Positions 35,364 to 47,097 of a stretch of DNA of 64,000 nt are shown in pieces. The stretch's first letter is position 1; every line of letters starts with the position of its first letter. Both the position numbers and the translations under genes were made by a program. This DNA is from Cyanophora paradoxa. Taxonomy: Eukaryota > Glaucocystophyceae > Cyanophorales > Cyanophoraceae. Location: the NCBI GenBank assembly GCA_004431415.1, contig QPMI01000205.1:62001-126000 (forward strand), written 5' to 3'. Below the pieces are notes generated by a model. It was not told the origin of the DNA, made no database searches, and saw nothing but the letters and a program-made list of their open reading frames with translations.

Positions 35364-37451
35364 ATGGGTGGCTGCTGCTCTAAGAAGAGGTGACTATCCC
35401 CCCTGGCCGCCACCGGCTCCGAGTTGCCGACTCTCCCGAGTGCAGTCGCGTCTGCGGGGTGCCGGGATGCGGCGCCCCATACAACAGGAGTGTGCGCAAG
35501 CGTTGCAGATGCTTCGTGTGCCCTGCGTGCTTCGAGAAGAGTGCGCTCCGGCTCTCCTCCTAGCCGGGTCTTTGGGCCTGACGCGCCGTGCAGCTGGGCG
35601 GAAGTGTCCCGTTTGTACCGTACCTCAGGAGCCTGAGTCGGCGCTGACGGCAAGGGCTCTCGGCATCCGTCTCGCGGAAGACGGCAGCACAGCCGCCGAC
35701 GCCGTGCGGGGGCCCGCACCGTCCGCGCAGGCCCCGGCGCTGCAAGTCCGGGACATTAAGCTATCCGAGGCGGGCTCTCCGGCGCCGTCAGTGATCGGCG
35801 GCCAGCGGCCACGCAGCGCGGCGGGCAGCGTCGCCGGCTCAGCGGTGGGGAAGGCGGCGGCAGCGGCGGCGGCGGCGGCGGCGCCGCCATCGCCAGCCCC
35901 GCGGTTAACGGCCGCGCGCGACGCGGAGTCATGCAGTGCGGCCCGGCCGCGCCCGGAATGTCTCTCCACCGCGCTGACGAGAGTGCAGAGCACTGCGGGA
36001 CGCCCGTGCAGGTCGGCTGCAAGTGCAGCACCCTGTACTCGTATGAAGAGGAGCTTAACACAGGGCGCCTTCCCATCGCGAGGGTGGGCCCCCCGGCGGG
36101 CCCGCGCGGCGCGGCGCGGCGCCGGCTGAGGGTGGCGCAGAGAAAGGACGGGGAGGCGGAGGCGGAGGACGTGCCGACGCAGATCGTCGTCGTGGGCGGC
36201 GTGGAGGACGACAACATCAGCAGCAGCATGCAGGCGCGCCGCGTCCCCCCGGCGGCTGCCGGCGCCCCGCGGCTGACGGGGTCCGGCGGCAGGTGTGCGA
36301 CTGCCTGGCGCGGGGCCCCGCGTGGGGTTCCCTCGGCATCTGGTGCCCGCCGCCCGCCCGGCGCGCCTTGAAGCCGCGGGGCGCTGAGGCGCGCGCCAGG
36401 GACTTCGTGAACAAGCCGCTGGCGTGGACGCGCAAAGGCCACTGCGCCGTCGCCGTCGACGACACGCGCATCATCGTCCTCGGCGGCGTCGTGCGGCCCC
36501 GCGCTCTCCCGGGGCCGGCCCCGCCCCGGCGCCCTGACCCGGCGCGGCAGGGGGAGACGGAGGCGTACGGGACGCTGCAGGAGGTGCCGGTGATGCCGAT
36601 CGAGATGTTCGACGCGCAGCACGTCTCCAAGGGCTGGGTGGAGATCGCCCGCATGCCCGAGCCGCGCATCAATGCGACCGCCGTGTACATGGAGGGCCGC
36701 GTCTACATCGTGGGCGGCAAGTCGTGCGAGAACGGCGTCGCCCTGGCGTCCACGCTGGTCTTCGACGTGGAGGCGCGCAGCTTCCTGCCGAAGGAGACGG
36801 TGCCGGCGCTGGGCCAGGGGCGCGAGAACGCGTGCGGGGCGGTGCTCAACGGGCGCGTCCACGTCGCCGGGGGCGAGTCGGAGGGCATCTTCCTCGACTC
36901 CGTCGAGGCCCTCGTCCGCCCCGCCCCGCCCCGCCCCGCCCCCGGCGGCGTCGTCTGAGGGGGGCGGCAGGACCTGAGGACGCAGACGTGGCTGGACATG
37001 CCGCCGATGCTGGTGCCCCGCACGGAGGCGGCCTGCTGCGTGGTGAACAACGCGATGGTCGTGTGCGGCGGGCGGGCCGCCGAGGGCCTCACCAACAAGG
37101 TCGAGTTCCTCGAGGGCGGCGCCCGCCGCTGGCTCCTCCTCCACGCCAACATGCTCCTCGAGATCCGCCAGTCCGTCGCCCTCGCCGCCGCCGGCAAGAT
37201 CTGGGTCGTCGGTCCGCGCCCCCGCACCCCCGGCCCCCCCGCGGCCCCGGGGCTCACGCCGGGGCGGTGCAGGCGGCTTCGGGCCGACGGCGGCGGCGGG
37301 GCGGGGCGGGGGCAAGGGGGGCGCTGCGGCGCGGGTGCCGCGGCGGCTGCGGGAGGTGCAGGTGTACGACCCGTACGAGGGCCGCTGGGCGATGGCCACC
37401 CCTATGCACTCTCGCCGCTCCCTCTTCGCCGCCGCCGTCGTCCACGCCTAG
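35364..37451 (+). CDS. Lipid-anchored RING-like / Kelch beta-propeller protein
   Basis: The start MGGCCSKK (35364) is a classic N-myristoylation site with two adjacent cysteines for palmitoylation, so plasma- or endomembrane attachment is likely. Exon 2 plus exon 3 encode a cysteine cluster: RVCGVPGCGAPYNRSVRKRC, then CRCFVCPACFEKTGRKCPVC. The eight cysteines fit a RING-like cross-brace (C-x4-C, C-x-C-x2-C-x2-C, C-x2-C). A low-complexity Ala/Pro linker follows. Kelch repeats start near 36,180: QIVVVGGVEDD, GHCAVAVDDTRIIVLGGV, INATAVYMEGRVYIVGGKS, ACGAVLNGRVHVAGGESEGI, TEAACCVVNNAMVVCGGRA, SVALAAAGKIWVVGG, ending RSLFAAAVVHA. A membrane-bound ubiquitin ligase with a Kelch substrate-binding propeller is an inference. 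The stop is TAG at 37449. Confidence 0.75.
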
Positions 37452-37697
37452 CGCCCCCGCCCCCGGCCCCCGCCCCCCGCCCCCGAGCCCTCTTTCCTCC
37501 TGCTCCCATCCCTCCCACTCCCTCCGCCCCGCCCCCTCCTCGTCTCCTCCGGCTCCATGGCCAGCCTCTCCCTTCTGCTCCGCGCCACCGCCTCCGCCCC
37601 CTCCTTGGCCCCCCTCCGTCCCTCCCTCCCGTCTTCCGGCGCTGCCTATCATCCATCCTCCCTCCGCCCCCCGAATCTCGAAATCTCTTGATGCAGA

Positions 37698-38826
37698 TTA
37701 CTCGGGGCGATGGGGCGGGGGCGGGGGCGGGGGAAGGGTGGCGACGAACGCAAAGAACCTGCGAGGGCTGGGCGTCTTGGGGGGCCGGCGGCTCGAAGGC
37801 GGGGGCGGGCACCAGGCGTCAAAGAGGGCGTGGGCGAGGAGCGGGGCGAGGAGGTTGTAGCCGGCGAGGGCGTAGGCGGCGCCGAAGGCGAGGCTCCCGA
37901 GGCCCGTGAAGGCGACGTAGACGGGGTCGCGCCCGTGCAGCACCCCGAAGACCGCGCTCGACGCCGCCAGGCCCTGCATGCCCCCGGCTCGGGGCCCTGG
38001 GCCCGCGGGGGCCCCTAGGGCGGCGGGGTGGGGGGCGGACGACGAGGGGCGCCCCGAGGGAGGCGATGCCGGACTGCACGACGGCCCGGAAGATCGACTC
38101 CTCCCCGATCGCCACCAGCGCCGCCAGCGCCCACGCCTGCCCCACCCTCATCCCCCTGCGCGCGCCCCCGCCCCGCCTCAGGCGCCGCCGACGGGAGCGG
38201 CGGGGCGGGGCGGGGCGGACCCCGAGGTGTAGCGGAAGGCATCGAGGTTGGCCTTGAAGCGCGCAAGCGGCGGGCTCCGCCTCGCGAGCTCTTCCCCCGC
38301 CGGCCCCAGCAGGCCCCGCACGACGAGGCAGAACGGGAGCGCCGCGGCGGTCCCGAGCACCACCGACACGAAGACGTCCCGCGGGCCCAGCAGCAGCGGG
38401 TAGTCCTGTTGCAGCAGGTCCTGCCCGCACCGCCCCCGTCACGCCCGCCCCGCCGCAGTCCGCAGCGCCGGCGCCGCGGCCGCCGCGCATTGGCGCCGGC
38501 GAAGCAGGGTGCGCACATGCACGAAGATGAAGCTGAAGCCGGCGGCGGTGAGGTTGACGATGGCGGCTTTCAGCAACACGGGGCCCGGCGCGCTGGCGGC
38601 GACTTCCTCAAGCTCATCGGCCTCCTGCGGCGGGGGCGACGCCGCGCACGACACGAAGTGCTAGACGAAGCGCTCAGCTGCAGGCGGAGCCAACAAAAGC
38701 GCCAGACCGCGCACCGGGGGGCGGCGTGTCCAAGTTGCGCGCTCGGCGGCCGGCGCGCCGAGCCAGCTGCGGTCCGGGACGAACGCGGACGATGCGAGGC
38801 GGCGACTGCTCTCCGGTAAGCTCCAT
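37698..38826 (-). CDS. CPBP-family (CAAX/bacteriocin-processing-like) intramembrane protease
   Basis: The catalytic motifs of the CPBP/Abi family are present: EESIFR (about 38,090-38,105), FGVLHG (about 37,950) and HALFD (about 37,825), the last after a helix YALAGYNLLAPLLAHALFD. Hydrophobic helices precede them: LLKAAIVNLTAAGFSFIFVH, VSVVLGTAAALPFCLVVRGLL, WALAALVAIG. Plant and algal members are mostly plastid membrane proteins. The 5' end is uncertain: an ATG at 38826 (MELTGEQSPPRIVRVRPG) gives an Arg/Pro-rich leader, but I could not find a splice that keeps the frame into EADELEEVAASAPG. The first reliable coding is at about 38,640. The stop is TAA at 37700. The glutamates and histidine are intact, so activity is possible. 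Confidence 0.7.
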
Positions 38827-39316
38827 TCGAGGGTCCTGCACGGCCTAGGCCGCGCGGCCGGGCCGTGGCAAGCTGCAGCTGCAACAGCGAAAGCCGGCAG
38901 AGGACCCGCCGCGCCGACCGACGGCCGCGGAATCGTGAGGCTCTGCAGAGGGCATGATCGTGACTCTCAGCGTGTCTGCCGGCCGCGAGAGAGGTGGGCG
39001 AGAAGTACGTACGAAGGCCTCCATGTGCATCTTCCGGGGGTAACCGCAACTGCCACATCAAATTCGTCGCGCGCGTGTCCAGCTTCAGTGGCTCGGGCGA
39101 TCCTAGCTAGTTTTGACCCCAAGTTTTGCGCGGACAGTCTGGGAGCGACTCGGCGAGCGCGCAGTTCGCGGGGCAGGCTGATATTGATGCTGAGCGCTAT
39201 TGCCCGCACGTCGAATTTGCAGCGACGTCTTCCCGCGTTATTGTTCGTGCCGCTTTGTGAGACTGATGCATGCGCACTGATTAACCAAGAACGCAAGTAA
39301 AAAGGGGGAGAGCCGT
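38827..39316. other. Spacer between Nnf1-like 3' end and CPBP start
   Basis: This stretch is probably the CPBP promoter and 5' leader, possibly with an unplaced exon near 39,060-38,850. The promoter motif is absent except for GGGGGTAAC near 39,034. I see no separate gene. Confidence 0.35.
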
Positions 39317-40310
39317 CTAAGACACTGGCGAGGGCGATGCGTGAAGGCCCCCGGAGGAGACGAACTCTTCGTTGAACTCCTCGGCGATCTCCGCCGCCTG
39401 CGCGCTTGGAGCGTGAGCGCCGAGCCCCTGCGGACGTGACGGAGCCGCCTAACCTTGTCCAGGTCCCTCGCCCGCTCCTGCAGCTCGTCTGCGAGCTTTG
39501 CGACCCTCGCGCGCTGCTCCTCCAGTATCCTCCTCCGCTTCTTGTTTTCCTGCTCCACCTGCGCGACAGCGAGTCAGCTGGCGACGGTAGTCACAAGCAC
39601 AACTTCGCGCCCTAGTAGAGGGGCAACCACAAGCAAGAGCCCCCGCGTGGCTGAGGCGCGAGCATAAGCGTCGCGAACCTCAGCGAGGGCCTCCTGCAAC
39701 CGCTTCTTCTCGAGCTCCTTGTGAGCAACGCGCATATCCCGTATCTCGTCGTCGGGCTGCACTGTTGCCGGCGCAGGTCTGCGCGGCATGAGCACCGCAC
39801 TGGCCCGACGAGCGCCCACAGGCCGCTCACCTCCTGCGCCCACTGCTCATCTGCCCTTGTTGGTGGAGAAGCTCGTCTAGCCGTTCCAGCTTCTCTCTGA
39901 GTCCGCACTCCGAGCAGATCTGGGCAAACTCGTCCTGTGCGGCTCCTGTCAGCAGGCCCGGCACATCCTCTCACCCGTTCCACGCACTGATATGTTCTTC
40001 CTTAGCTGTACAAGCAGCTGACTGTGGATGTCTGCAATCTCGTCGTCATTGTACACGTCGCCAGCAGGCTCAAAACACGCCTTAAATTCCGAGATGCTGG
40101 CATCCCGGAGGGAGAGATCCAGCACCTGGCGAGGCACGATTAGCTGCATTATCTCGGCTAAGATAGCGGGCGCGGCGCTCCCGCACACACCCGCTGCAAA
40201 GCTTCCCGCAACCGCAGCGTCCTGCTCTGTGCTGAAGAGGAGCAAGAGGCTGAAAGCGACACCCTAGAGACTCTTACAACCGCCGGCGAGACGACAGAGG
40301 TCCGGCTCAT
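39317..40310 (-). CDS. Coiled-coil protein resembling kinetochore Nnf1/PMF1
   Basis: The start is at 40310 (MSRTSVVSPA). Exons join to give a short helix with LRLREALQRV, then LIVPRQVLDLSLRDASISEF followed by KACFEPAGDVYNDDEIADIH and SQLLVQLRKN. After an intron comes DEFAQICSECGLREKLERLD and ELLHQQGQM. A long coiled coil follows: DDEIRDMRVAHKELEKKRLQ, VEQENKKRRRILEEQRARVA, and a tail EFNEEFVSSGGLHASPSPVS (TAG at 39319). The layout (helix, 'F..CF' segment, 'I...L..Q L' helix, 'E..L..LD.L' helix, long coiled coil, about 220 residues) is like PMF1/Nnf1 of the MIS12/MIND kinetochore complex, but identity is low. A generic coiled-coil protein is the alternative. The GTACCCC motif lies 38 nt upstream of the ATG. 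Confidence 0.45.
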
Positions 40311-40787
40311 CGTCCTCGCCGCAACGACAGTTTTTTGAATTGGGGTACGCGACAAATTGGTTGCAAACTGGCCGGGACAGCGCCCGTGCCTGTCGCCGGC
40401 AAACGAGCCCGCGCCCCGGAGAGAGGAGTATATATCCAGCTCGCCCGCGGCAGACTCGACAGCCGGAACAAACTTGCGGGTCAGCCCGGGTCACGTCAGT
40501 GCTGGTCGACGTCGACGTGCTACCGGCTGAGCACAGCCAGCTCGAGCTTCGTCTCTGTTGTGTACCGTTTACAGCGAGCAGATCGACGCGCTAGCGCTTC
40601 GAGTTCCTCCACAGCTTCGAGCTCTCGTACGGTACCTGCTACCTCTTAACCAAGCAGCAAGTACCAAGTCTGACCTGACCCACGCGCGCGGCCTGATCGT
40701 GATCTTCGGCGCGCCTGTGCAGATACTGTATCGATATCGATCAAGCATCCCTGACTTGGGACCATAAGGCGTATAGACGGTATAGCA
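40311..40787. promoter_or_regulatory. Divergent promoter interval, Nnf1-like / hydrolase 2
   Basis: This 477-bp interval has moderate GC. It holds the motif at 40342-40348 (sense GTACCCC for the Nnf1-like gene, 38 nt from its ATG). A GTACGGTACC element near 40,629 and ATCGATATCGATC near 40,730 are small palindromes. No gene seen. Confidence 0.45.
40342..40348 (-). promoter_or_regulatory. GTACCCC motif, Nnf1-like promoter
   Basis: The plus strand reads TTGGGGTACGCG. On the sense strand of the Nnf1-like gene it is CGCGTACCCCAA, 38 nt before the start codon. Confidence 0.5.
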
Positions 40788-42104
40788 ATGCCGTCGGAAG
40801 CGTTTGCAGCTGCGCGGAAGCGCGTGGAGAACGGTTTCCACGTCAAGCTCGCGCAGGGCGAGACCTGGGCAGCGTGGCTCGGGCCCGAAAACGGCCCTCT
40901 AGTTGTGTGCATCCATGGCATTTCGGTGCGCGCGGGGCTTCCGATGCGCGTACGGCAAGCTGCCCGCGCGCTCGAGCTCCCAGTTTGCCCTGAGCCCTAG
41001 ATCTGGCGCAGATCCCCAGCTTCCAGTTCTACAGCTTGGCACCGTACCTCGCCGACGCAGGCCTCCGAGTGCTCATGTGCGCCGCGCGCCGTGGGCCGCG
41101 GCCGGGAGGCCCCCGGCCGACGCCGGGGCCGGGCGCAGCTACGACGCGTGGGGCCGCGGCAAGTCGAGCGCGCCGGACGTGCCCTACGACGGGGACACCT
41201 TCGTGGACCAGCTGCACCAGCTCATCGCAGCGCTGAAAATATCGGGCCCCTTCTCCCTCGTCGGCGTCAGCCTCGGGGGCGCAGTCGCCACCCTCTACTG
41301 CGACAGGTATCCCGAGAGCGTCTCCCGCCTGGTGCGCCGCCCCGTGCCGCGCCTGCGGCCGGCCCGTCCGCCCCGGCGCGAGGCGACGCCGGCGTGCAGG
41401 TGCTGATAGACAGCGCCGGCCTGCCCGTGAACATGCCATTCGTGGGGCGCCTCTCCCTCTGCCCCGTCATCGGCGACGTGCGCCCCGCGCCCCCGCCCCT
41501 CGCCCCTCCGGCGCGCTGCCGGTGCGAGGGGCCGGTGGCGGCAGGTGCTCTGGTACGTCGCGGGAAAGCAGGTCATGCTCTCCCGCCTTCGATCCGACAG
41601 CTTCCGCTCCGAGTACTGTGCGCGGCACGCCCGCCGGCCGGCGGTGGCGGCGCTCTGAGAGGGCCCGCGCGCGGGGCGGCAGACGACGCGGAGCGGTGCC
41701 GGGATGTGATCGACGCGTTCGCCGAGTTCCTCGAGGACCAGATCCTCAACAAGGAAGGATTCCTCACGGTACCGCCCTCCACCGAGCCGCCTGCGCGCGC
41801 GCGCGCCCGTCCCCGAGCGCCCTGCCGGCAGGCCTTCCGTCGCACGCTGGTCCACTTCCCGATGGAGACGATGCGGGAGAACTTCGAGCGGGTGGGGAAG
41901 CAGGCGGGGCCGAGCGGGGCACCGCGGCCGACGCTGCTCGTCTGGGGCGAGTGCGACAGCGTCGTGCCGATACAGAACGCGCGGGAGCTGCAGCAGATCT
42001 TCCCCCACGCACGCCTCCTGAGCTTCCCCGAGGCCGGCCACCTGCCCCACATCGAGCAGGCCGACAAGGTCGAGCCGGCACTCCTCGAGTTCCTCAGGTC
42101 GTAG
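40788..42104 (+). CDS. Soluble alpha/beta hydrolase
   Basis: ATG at 40788 starts MPSEAFAAARKRVENGFHVK. The fold is clear: LVVCIHGIS (oxyanion strand), FQFYSLAPYLADAGLRVLM, DAWGRGKSSAPDVPYDG, the nucleophile elbow FSLVGVSLGGAVATLYCD (serine in GVSLGG, about 41,265), LLVWGECDSVVP with the catalytic acid (about 41,940) and EAGHLPHIEQADKVEP with the histidine. The protein is about 330 residues and has no signal peptide. The motif set resembles C-C bond hydrolases and epoxide-hydrolase-like enzymes; the substrate cannot be predicted. Introns are short. The stop is TAG at 42102, 155 bp from the stop of the ankyrin gene, in convergent orientation. Confidence 0.85.
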
Positions 42105-42259
42105 CGTGCTTAGTAGTAGTAGCAGCAGCCTAGTAGGAGCAGGCCAATAGTAACCCGCCCGCCCGCCCGCCCCTGCCAGCGTGCGCCAGCGGCGCGAACG
42201 TAACGTATTGGGAGGTATTATTATTGACCGATTGGCACGGGGCGGACGGGCGGGGCGGG

Positions 42260-45200
42260 CTACGGGGGCCCCGGGACGAGGAGGAGGGAGAGGGAGCCGT
42301 GGGCGAGCACGAGGCAGTCCACGGCGAGCTGCGGGCGGCGCGGCGCCCGTCAGAGGAGAGCGGGGCGGGCGGGGCGGGGCGGGGGTGGGGGGACCTTGCG
42401 GGACTCCTGCGTGCGGGAGACGGGGGCCCCGTGGAAGGCGAAGCGGAAGCCGGCGGGGGCGGGGTCGGGGCCGATGCCGGCGGCGAAGTCGGAGGGGGCG
42501 CAGGCGGCGGGGGAGGGCCCGCGGGGCGGGCGCTCGAGGCCCTCGAGGCCCTCCACGCGGACCGCCTCCCGCGCGAACGCCAGGTCCGCGTCCACCGGCA
42601 GCTCTGGGGTGGATCACATGAGAGGGGTCCGATTGGGTTGGGGTGGGGTGGAGGATGGGGCGGGGGAGGTCGCGGGGCGGACCGAGGAAGCCGAGGGGCC
42701 GGTCCTCGCGCCCCTGCCACGCGACGTGCACGACCAGCAGGGGCGCCCCCGTGACGGGGCCCAGCGTGACCCGCGCGAGCTGCTGCACGGCGACGGCGCT
42801 GGAGCGCTCCGTGCGGTCCTCCTCGACCCGCCCCTCCGTCGTCCGCGCGTACACCTCCACGGGGCGCGCGCACTGCGCCCCCGAGAGCCCCGGCACGAGC
42901 TCCACGAGAGTCATCCCCCGGGGGTCCGCCCCGCGCGGGCCCGCCACCGCCGACTCCGCCTCCGCCTCGCGCCCCTGCCGCCAACCGTCCCGCGTCGTCC
43001 GCTTCACCTCGAACCCGCCCCAGCCGGGCCCCGCCCCCGCCCCCGCCCCGCCGCCCCCGCCGCCCCGAGCTGGCGCTGGCGGCGGGATCGGGGCCCCAGG
43101 CGCCCGGGCGGGGCGCGCCGTAGGCGGCCGGCGTCTCGGCGTCGTCGTCGCCGATGGCGAGCGGGGCGGGTCGGGCCGAGTCGCGGAGGTGCTGGTAGGA
43201 GCGGTAGGCGTCGGCGATCCAGCTCGAGGTCGAGCGCGTCGCCGGCGGGTCGACGTCGATCTCCGCCGGCGCGAGCTCCGCCAGGTTCGGCCGCCAGCGC
43301 CTCCCCGGGTCCGAGCGCTGCGAGACCGCCGAGCCGCACTCGGGGGCCACGCTGCTCGCCGCCGCCGCCTCGCCCTCCTCGCCGCCGCGCGCCGAGGGCG
43401 TCGGGCCCGCCGTGCTTGCCCCGGGGCTCGCCGCGAAGGCGCGATGGGGCCCCACGCCGGGCTCCCCGCCGCCGCCGGCCGCAGCGCGTGCGCCGCGAGG
43501 AGCGCCCCGAGGGAGGCGGCGGGGGCGCGCGCGGCGGGGCCGGCCCGGGCGAGGCGTGGGCATCGGAGGAGGGGGTCACGGGGGCGTGGGCCCCCGGGGC
43601 CGGCCGCTCGTAGTCGGCCTCCAGCGCCGGCGCGTCCGAGCCGTCCCCCACGCCTGCCCCAAGCTCCTCCTCCCGCCGCGGCGGGCGCGGCGGCGGGGCC
43701 TCCGGGCCGGCCGCGCGGGCGGCGGGCGCCGCGGGGCTCGAGGCGCGCCGGCCCCGTGGTCACGTCGAGGGCGGGGCCCGGGGAGGCGGCCTCGGGGGCG
43801 GGGCGGGGAGGCGGGCGGGGCCGGGGCGGCGGCGGCGTAGCGGTCGAGGAGGGCGACGACGTCGGCGTGCCCGCGCACCGTCGCGAACTGGCGCGCTGCG
43901 CACGCCGCCGGCCCCGCGCTCGGCCCCCGGGCGGCTGCAGAGGGCGGGGAAGAGGGGCGGGGGGGGCGGACCGGTGATGCCGAAGGAGTCGGCGAGGGCG
44001 ACGAGGGGGCCGGCGCGGGGCCCGGCGGCCTCCAGGAGCGCCTCGCAGGCCGCCGCGTGGCCCTCCCCCGCCGCCAGGTGCAGCGCCGTCAGGCCCGCGA
44101 CCGGTCCCGCGCCTCCGCCCCGCCCCCAGCTGCCGGCCCCGCGTCGGAAGACGAGGGAGGGTGCGGGCGGGGCGGGCGGACGCGGCAGAGGAGGGCGACG
44201 GCGGGAGCGTGGCCGGCGAGGGCGGCGTGGTGGAGGCGGTCGTCCCGGCGGCGTCCTCCGCCTCGACGCTCCACGCCCCGCCCCGCCCCGCCAGCTGCCG
44301 TGCAGCAGCTCCAGCATCGCCTCGTCGCCCCGCCCCGCCGCCACGTGCCAGCCCCGCTCGCCCGCGCCCCCGCCGCGAGGAGCGCGCGCGCCGCCTCGAG
44401 GCTGCCGGCGCGGACGGCGGCGGCGAGGGCGTCTCCCCGAGGAAGTCCTCCGTGTCGGCCGCCCCGGGCCCGCCGCCACCAGCTCCGCCACCGCCGCCAG
44501 CGCCGCCCCCGCTGCGGTCCCCCGCACGCCTCCGCCGCGAAGTGCAGCGCCGTGCGCCCAGACCCGCTCCGCGCCCGCAGAGCGCCTCCCGCGCGTCCCC
44601 TCCGCGCACGCCTGCCGCCCCGCGCCTCGGCCGGGGCGGCGCTCGCAGGGCCGGGGGGAGGGGGCGGGGGCACCATGAGGGCGGCGCGGACGGTGGGAGG
44701 GCGGGGGAGCGGGCGGCGAGCATGAGGGGGTGAGCTGCTGCTGGCGGGCGCGCACGGTGAGGGGCCAGGGGACGCCCCGCTTCACCTCCTCCTCCGCCGC
44801 CGTCGGCAGCAGCGTGCTGGCCGACGCCGCGGCCGCCGCGGGGCCGGCCGAGGGCGGGGCGGCGCAGGCCTCGGCGATGGCGCGGACGACGTCGGCGTGG
44901 CCCGCCGCCGCCGCCTCGTGCACCGGCGTGCTCCCCTCGGCGGTGGGGAAGTCGGGGCGCGCGCCGGCGCGCACGAGGAGGCGGCGCAGTGGGCGTGGCC
45001 GGCGCGGGCTGCGAGGGCGAGGGCGTGCAGGCGTCGCGGTCGCGGCGGTCGACGGTGATGCAGCCGGGGCGCCCGCCGGCGACCTCCTCGAGGAGCCAGG
45101 CGAGCACGTCGGCGCGCCCCAGGCGGGCGGCGGCGTGCAGGAGGCCCTCCAGCGCCCGCCGGCCTCGTAGAGCCAGTCGGGGTCGACGGCGGCGGGGCCG

Positions 45201-46796
45201 TGCTTGGGCGGCAGCAGCGCCCGCAGCGTGTCCACCGGCTCGCCGGCCTCCACGGCCTCCCGCAGGCGCCGCTGGAGGGCCGCCCCGGGGCCCCTCGCCG
45301 TACGCCGCCCGCAGCGCCCCCGCCAGCAGCTCCGCGCAGTCCGCCGAGGAGGGCGAGGAGCCGCCGGGGCCCGCTTCGCCCCCGGCGCCGGCCCAGCGCC
45401 GGGCCCGCTCGACGGTGGTCCAGTCGAGGCGGAGGGCGGCGAGGCCGCTGCCGGGGCCGGCGCCGCAGCCGTCGCCGCCGGCGCCGGCGAGGCCGAGGGC
45501 GGCGGCCTCCTCCTCCCCGAGGGGCCCTCCGGCGAGGCCGAAGAAGAGGCGGCGGGGCCCCGTCCCCGGCCCCTGCGAGGCGAAGTGCGAGAGGAGCGGC
45601 CGCAGCAGGTCCCCCGCCCCGCCCCGCCGCCGCGTCCACCGGCGTCGCGAACTGCGCGCTCAAGCACCGCAGCGCTGCGCCGGCCGTCGGCTGCAGCGGA
45701 GGGCGGGCGGGGCCGGGGCGCGCACCGGCCGGCTCGGCGCCGAGCATGTCGAAGACGTCCTCGACGCTCCCGTCCCGCAGCGCCACTGCAGCGCCCGCCC
45801 CGTCAGCGAGGGCCGGCCGCGGGCGGGGCGCGGCGCCGGCGGCGGCGCGCACCGTGCAGCGGGACCTCCCCCGCTCGTTCGGCAGCAGCGCGTCGGCCCT
45901 GGCCCCGCCGCCCCTCGGCGCCCGCGCGGCCTGGCGGGCCAGCGGGCGGGCGCACCCCGCGGCGATGAGGAGGTTGATGACGCGCGAGGAGGCGCGCAGC
46001 ACGACGCGCACGCCCTCCTTCTTCGCCCCCCCCTCCGCCTTCGCGCCGCTCCCGTGCGACACCCTGCCGGCCACGGGCCGCGGCGCGTCAGCGGTCGCGG
46101 GGACGGGTCACTGCAACCGGCGCCGGTGGAGCGCACGACTCAACGCCCTCGCCGGACGCGCTTTTCGCGTGCGAGCCGGCGCTCAAGTGGAAAGGCGTGT
46201 TCCCGTTTTGCGCTCGCGCGTTGGGATCTGGAGCGGCGGCGTTGAGGAAGGCAGGCAAGGTCCGAGGCAGCGGCACCCGCACCGGCGCCCTTGAGGAGCA
46301 GCGCTCGCACGCACTCCGGCTTCGCCTCCCGGCAAGCGAGGTGCTGCAGCGCGGCCGTGAGGGGCCGAGCGGCCGCGAGCTTCGGACAAGGGGGATGGGG
46401 CACCAACGGAGTGAGGCCTGAGCCCGTCGTCGCCTGGTGCAGCGACGGATCGACAGCGAGGAGCGCTTCCATGGCTTCCACGTTTCCCGTGCCGGCGGCC
46501 ACTGCAGCAGGAGTCAGGAACCCGTTACACGCGCGTGTATCTCAAGAACTTAAGATACCATGGCAAGCAGTCCACCCGCGTCCGTCGAGGTCGGCTTTGG
46601 CTTGCGCCCCGTGCTTAAGCAGCACGTCAATAACTTTTGAGCTCGCCGCCATTGAGCACGCCAGGTGCAGAAGCGTCGGTCTGTACGGATGCGCTTCGCT
46701 TGCCAGCCTGCCTGGCTCGGGCTCATTCATCGCCACGAGTGCCGCATCGACCGCCGCCGCATCATTTCGCTCGATCGCTGCTAGGATGCGCTCCAT
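42260..46796 (-). CDS. Large ankyrin-repeat protein
   Basis: ATG at 46796 starts MERILAAIERNDAAAVDAAL and runs into ankyrin repeats: RPTLLHLACSMAASSKVIDVLLKHGA, GTGNVEAMEALLAVDPSL, LQHLACREAKPECVRALLLKGA, GNTPFHLSAGS. Later exons hold more repeats: GLLHAAARLGRADVLAWLLE, STPVHEAAAAGHADVVRAIAE, LHFAAEA, HHAALAGHAPAVALLCR, LTALHLAAGEGHAAACEALLE, FATVRGHADVVALLDRY. After these comes a region with STSSWIADAYRSYQHLRDSA, and a C-terminal beta-rich part (MTLVELVPGLSGAQCARPVEVY, LARVTLGPVTGAPLLVVHVAWQ, FAFHGAPVSRTQESRK) ending LAVDCLVLAHGSLSLLLVPG. I do not recognise the C-terminal domain. Exon edges in this extremely GC-rich stretch are approximate. Its promoter side borders the duplicated tRNA/LeuRS segment. 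Confidence 0.7.
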
Positions 46797-46911
46797 GCCT
46801 TGTCAAGCGTTGGAGCTAAGCTATTTCTAGAGAACTACGTAGCAAGAACGAGGCGCGTCGCCGGGCCGGATAGCGATCGGCGGCTTCCGTCGGAAAAAGG
46901 CGATGCGCGGG

Positions 46912-47078
46912 CCGGCAGGCGATCTCCAAGCAGCCAAAACCGCGCGGGGCCGGTGCCGACACGGGAGGACGCGAATCGCGACGGGCGCAGCCTCGCTGCC
47001 GGCTGGCGGACGCCGGGTGAAAAGTGGCCCCGCGGGGGTTGGAACGGGGGTCAAAAGCGGCCAAAGCGCAGCCTGCAG
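46912..47078. repeat. Diverged partial copy of the tRNA-Ser 3' flank
   Basis: This 167-bp segment matches 47489-47658 with a net 3-bp indel and scattered changes. It ends exactly inside the tRNA 3' end (CAGCCTGCAG, complement of the acceptor/T-arm region), so it is an older, truncated copy of the tRNA gene's downstream flank. Confidence 0.85.
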
Positions 47079-47097
47079 CTGGCAGGTGCGTGCGCAG

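Noticed and set aside
41295-45107. A 1,270-codon minus-strand open frame
   Set aside because: It crosses the ankyrin and hydrolase genes and runs through introns of both. Its protein is low-complexity Pro/Ala/Arg. GC-rich DNA lacks stop codons, so such frames are expected by chance.
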